Shown: in pieces, positions 62,691-64,000 of the stretch | Numbering within the stretch: the first letter of the stretch is position 1 | Layout of the letters: every line of letters starts with the position of its first letter | Assembly: GCF_001542405.1 (NCBI RefSeq) | Contig: NZ_LNCD01000031.1 | Location: 62,001 to 126,000, forward strand | DNA: 64,000 bases | Reading direction: 5' to 3' | From: Rhizobium altiplani | Lineage (GTDB): Bacteria > Pseudomonadota > Alphaproteobacteria > Rhizobiales > Rhizobiaceae | Program-made: the position numbers and the translations under genes | Notes under the pieces: generated by a model | Database searches by the model: none | What the model was told of the DNA's origin: nothing | The model's input: the letters and a program-made list of their open reading frames with translations, nothing else

Positions 62691-64000
62691 GCGCGGTCAC
62701 CTCCGCAAGGATTGGACGCGCCAACCTGTCCTTCAAATGGTCGGCGAGACGAATTGCCATGGCAACGATCATCTGAGTCGGATTGCAGTGTCCGGCGGTC
62801 GGAAATACCGAGCTTCCGGATACATAGAGGCCTTCGACGCCGTGAACCTGGCAATCGACGTTGACAACCCCCTTGGCGGGATCGCTTGACATGCGCGTTG
62901 TACCGGTCGGATGAGCAACATCGACGAAGCTTGCAGGGATGGGCGCCTTGTCGCGCACCCAGTCGGCCAGAACAGGCTCTGGAAACCCTATTCTGGAGAA
63001 TTCGGCTGCGACCAGTTCCGCCATGCGATGCATGGTGCGCGCCTCGACCGGATGGCTGCGCCAGTCGACCTTGGGCAAGCGCATCCCGAAGCGATCGCGA
63101 CGATCCGACAGGCTCATGCGGCTGTCTTCATCGGGCATCTGCTCGCACATGCAATCGAGCGTAAGCTCCTGCAGCTTGCGCGGCAGGCCATTCCGCGCCC
63201 CGAAGTAGTCGACAGCACCTTGAACCATCAAAGGGACATTGCGCGCCACGCTGACAACGTCCTCGGGCAGCCTCGGCTTTCGTGCCGCCAGGCGCCGCAA
63301 TGCGTCCCAGGGATCATCAGGTGCAAGGACCTCTCCCAGCCAGCCTGCACAATTGAGCAAATGCTCGTCTCGCTGGACTGCCGGGCTCAGTCTGAGCCCA
63401 GCACGGAAAAAGCGACCGCGAACGTTGTAGCGACCAAACCGGCGACGCAACGCTTTCGAACCACCTAAGGAGAAAAACGCAGTTGGACCACGTAGGTGGT
63501 CCATCAGGTAGCGGCCGACCCGGTCACGATCATTGCCGAGCGCTTTGCGATCCTGTTCGTGGGAATTGAGAAGAATGCGAGCATTCTCAATGCCTCCAGC
63601 GCAGAGCGCTACAGAGCTTGCGACAAGGCTATGCTTTCGTCCGTCGCCTGTGGCAAACTCAAGGCCACGCGTTTTGGTGCGGGCCTCATTTGCCAGCACC
63701 CGCAGCACAGTCGCTCCTGTTACCAGTGTGACATTGGGTCCGAGGTGCTTGGCTATGTGCCGCCCAAACCGCATATACTCGAATGGGTAAGACTCCGCGT
63801 CATCCCTGCTGAACTGCCAGAAGAAGGGCAATAGCAGGTTGGCGGAAACCTCTTCCTTCGGCGCATTGCGTCCTGCAATCGACCAGAAGCGCTGGTCGCT
63901 GTAGCCGTTACCGAGCGCAAGTCCGAGATGATTGGCGCTTCGATCCATGAATGGGTCGAGATCGCGCATGGCGATTGGCCATCCCGAATGTCCAACCCAG
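62680..64000 (-). CDS. GMC-family FAD oxidoreductase (partial, N-terminus beyond window)
   Basis: At least 440 residues; the frame is open to the window end (GHSGWPIAMRDLDPFM). The C-terminal GMC block reads HPTGTTRMSSDPAKGVVNVDCQVHGVEGLYVSGSSVFPTAGHCNPTQMIVAMAIRLADHL, and VALCAGGIENARILLNS is the substrate-domain part. It resembles glucose-methanol-choline-type sugar or alcohol dehydrogenases. The FAD-binding N-terminus is not visible. It is translationally coupled to the epimerase, so it probably oxidises a sugar in the same pathway. Confidence 0.87.
   Translation of the reverse strand, partial: WVGHSGWPIAMRDLDPFMDRSANHLGLALGNGYSDQRFWSIAGRNAPKEEVSANLLLPFFWQFSRDDAESYPFEYMRFGRHIAKHLGPNVTLVTGATVLRVLANEARTKTRGLEFATGDGRKHSLVASSVALCAGGIENARILLNSHEQDRKALGNDRDRVGRYLMDHLRGPTAFFSLGGSKALRRRFGRYNVRGRFFRAGLRLSPAVQRDEHLLNCAGWLGEVLAPDDPWDALRRLAARKPRLPEDVVSVARNVPLMVQGAVDYFGARNGLPRKLQELTLDCMCEQMPDEDSRMSLSDRRDRFGMRLPKVDWRSHPVEARTMHRMAELVAAEFSRIGFPEPVLADWVRDKAPIPASFVDVAHPTGTTRMSSDPAKGVVNVDCQVHGVEGLYVSGSSVFPTAGHCNPTQMIVAMAIRLADHLKDRLARPILAEVTAHAG

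Noticed and set aside
1..64000. CRISPR arrays, tRNA or rRNA genes
   Set aside because: No regularly spaced repeats and no tRNA/rRNA-like sequence were recognised by eye; a covariance search would be needed to exclude a tRNA fully.

Overview
The window looks like an accessory replicon or genomic-island region of an alphaproteobacterium of the Rhizobiaceae (Rhizobium/Ensifer/Agrobacterium type). The reasons are a BigR-type persulfide operon, three SyrB-like proteins, a BA14K-type protein, ExoY/ExoF/ExoP-like exopolysaccharide genes, many ABC importers with dedicated regulators, and GC-rich coding sequence broken by AT-rich promoter gaps. This assignment is inference; there is no rRNA or housekeeping marker to fix it.

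Layout. (1) 1-3.65 kb: sulfide/persulfide detoxification. A BigR-like ArsR repressor and a peroxiredoxin are divergent from a persulfide dioxygenase, two YeeE/YedE half-transporters and a TauE/SafE permease. (2) 3.65-5.8 kb: debris, with an IS110-type transposase fragment and an AbiE toxin-antitoxin pair broken by several frameshifts. (3) 6.3-12.9 kb: a BA14K protein, then a polar-amino-acid-type ABC importer with a class V aminotransferase and a dihydropyrimidinase, divergent from a GntR/FadR regulator. (4) 13.3-14.2 kb: remnants of two Fic genes and a VapC gene. (5) 14.2-23.2 kb: a sugar-type ABC importer with a CehA/McbA-like PHP metallohydrolase, divergent from a LacI repressor and a GH38-like hydrolase, with two copies of a 15-16 bp operator. 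(6) 23.25-31.9 kb: a Rieske-only protein, a separate Rieske-less oxygenase catalytic protein, a GST-like protein, a purine-deaminase-type amidohydrolase and a BMP/Nup-type nucleoside-class importer. This resembles the split NdmC/NdmE methylxanthine N7-demethylase and is the most interesting locus here. A TauE/SafE permease and a LysR regulator follow. (7) 33.8-38 kb: a candidate small RNA, three SyrB-like genes, a hypothetical gene and sparse DNA. (8) 38.3-41.5 kb: a CDF metal transporter and an intact AbiE-like pair (a PD-(D/E)XK-like/winged-helix regulator plus a nucleotidyltransferase) behind an array of TTTCACT operator elements. (9) 41.9-64 kb: exopolysaccharide genes, including a 2OG oxygenase, GH16 glycanase, five glycosyltransferases, a UDP-galactopyranose-mutase-like flavoprotein, a large HAD protein, a Wzx flippase, an ExoP-like copolymerase with a degenerate Walker A, an ExoY-like initiating transferase, an ExoF-like export protein, an ExoX-like small membrane protein, an epimerase and a GMC oxidoreductase cut by the window end. 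No Wzy polymerase was recognised.

Common themes are divergent operons with palindromic operators between them, and small islands of decayed toxin-type genes between intact catabolic modules. The EPS block has a perfect FNR/FixK-type box, which suggests low-oxygen control.
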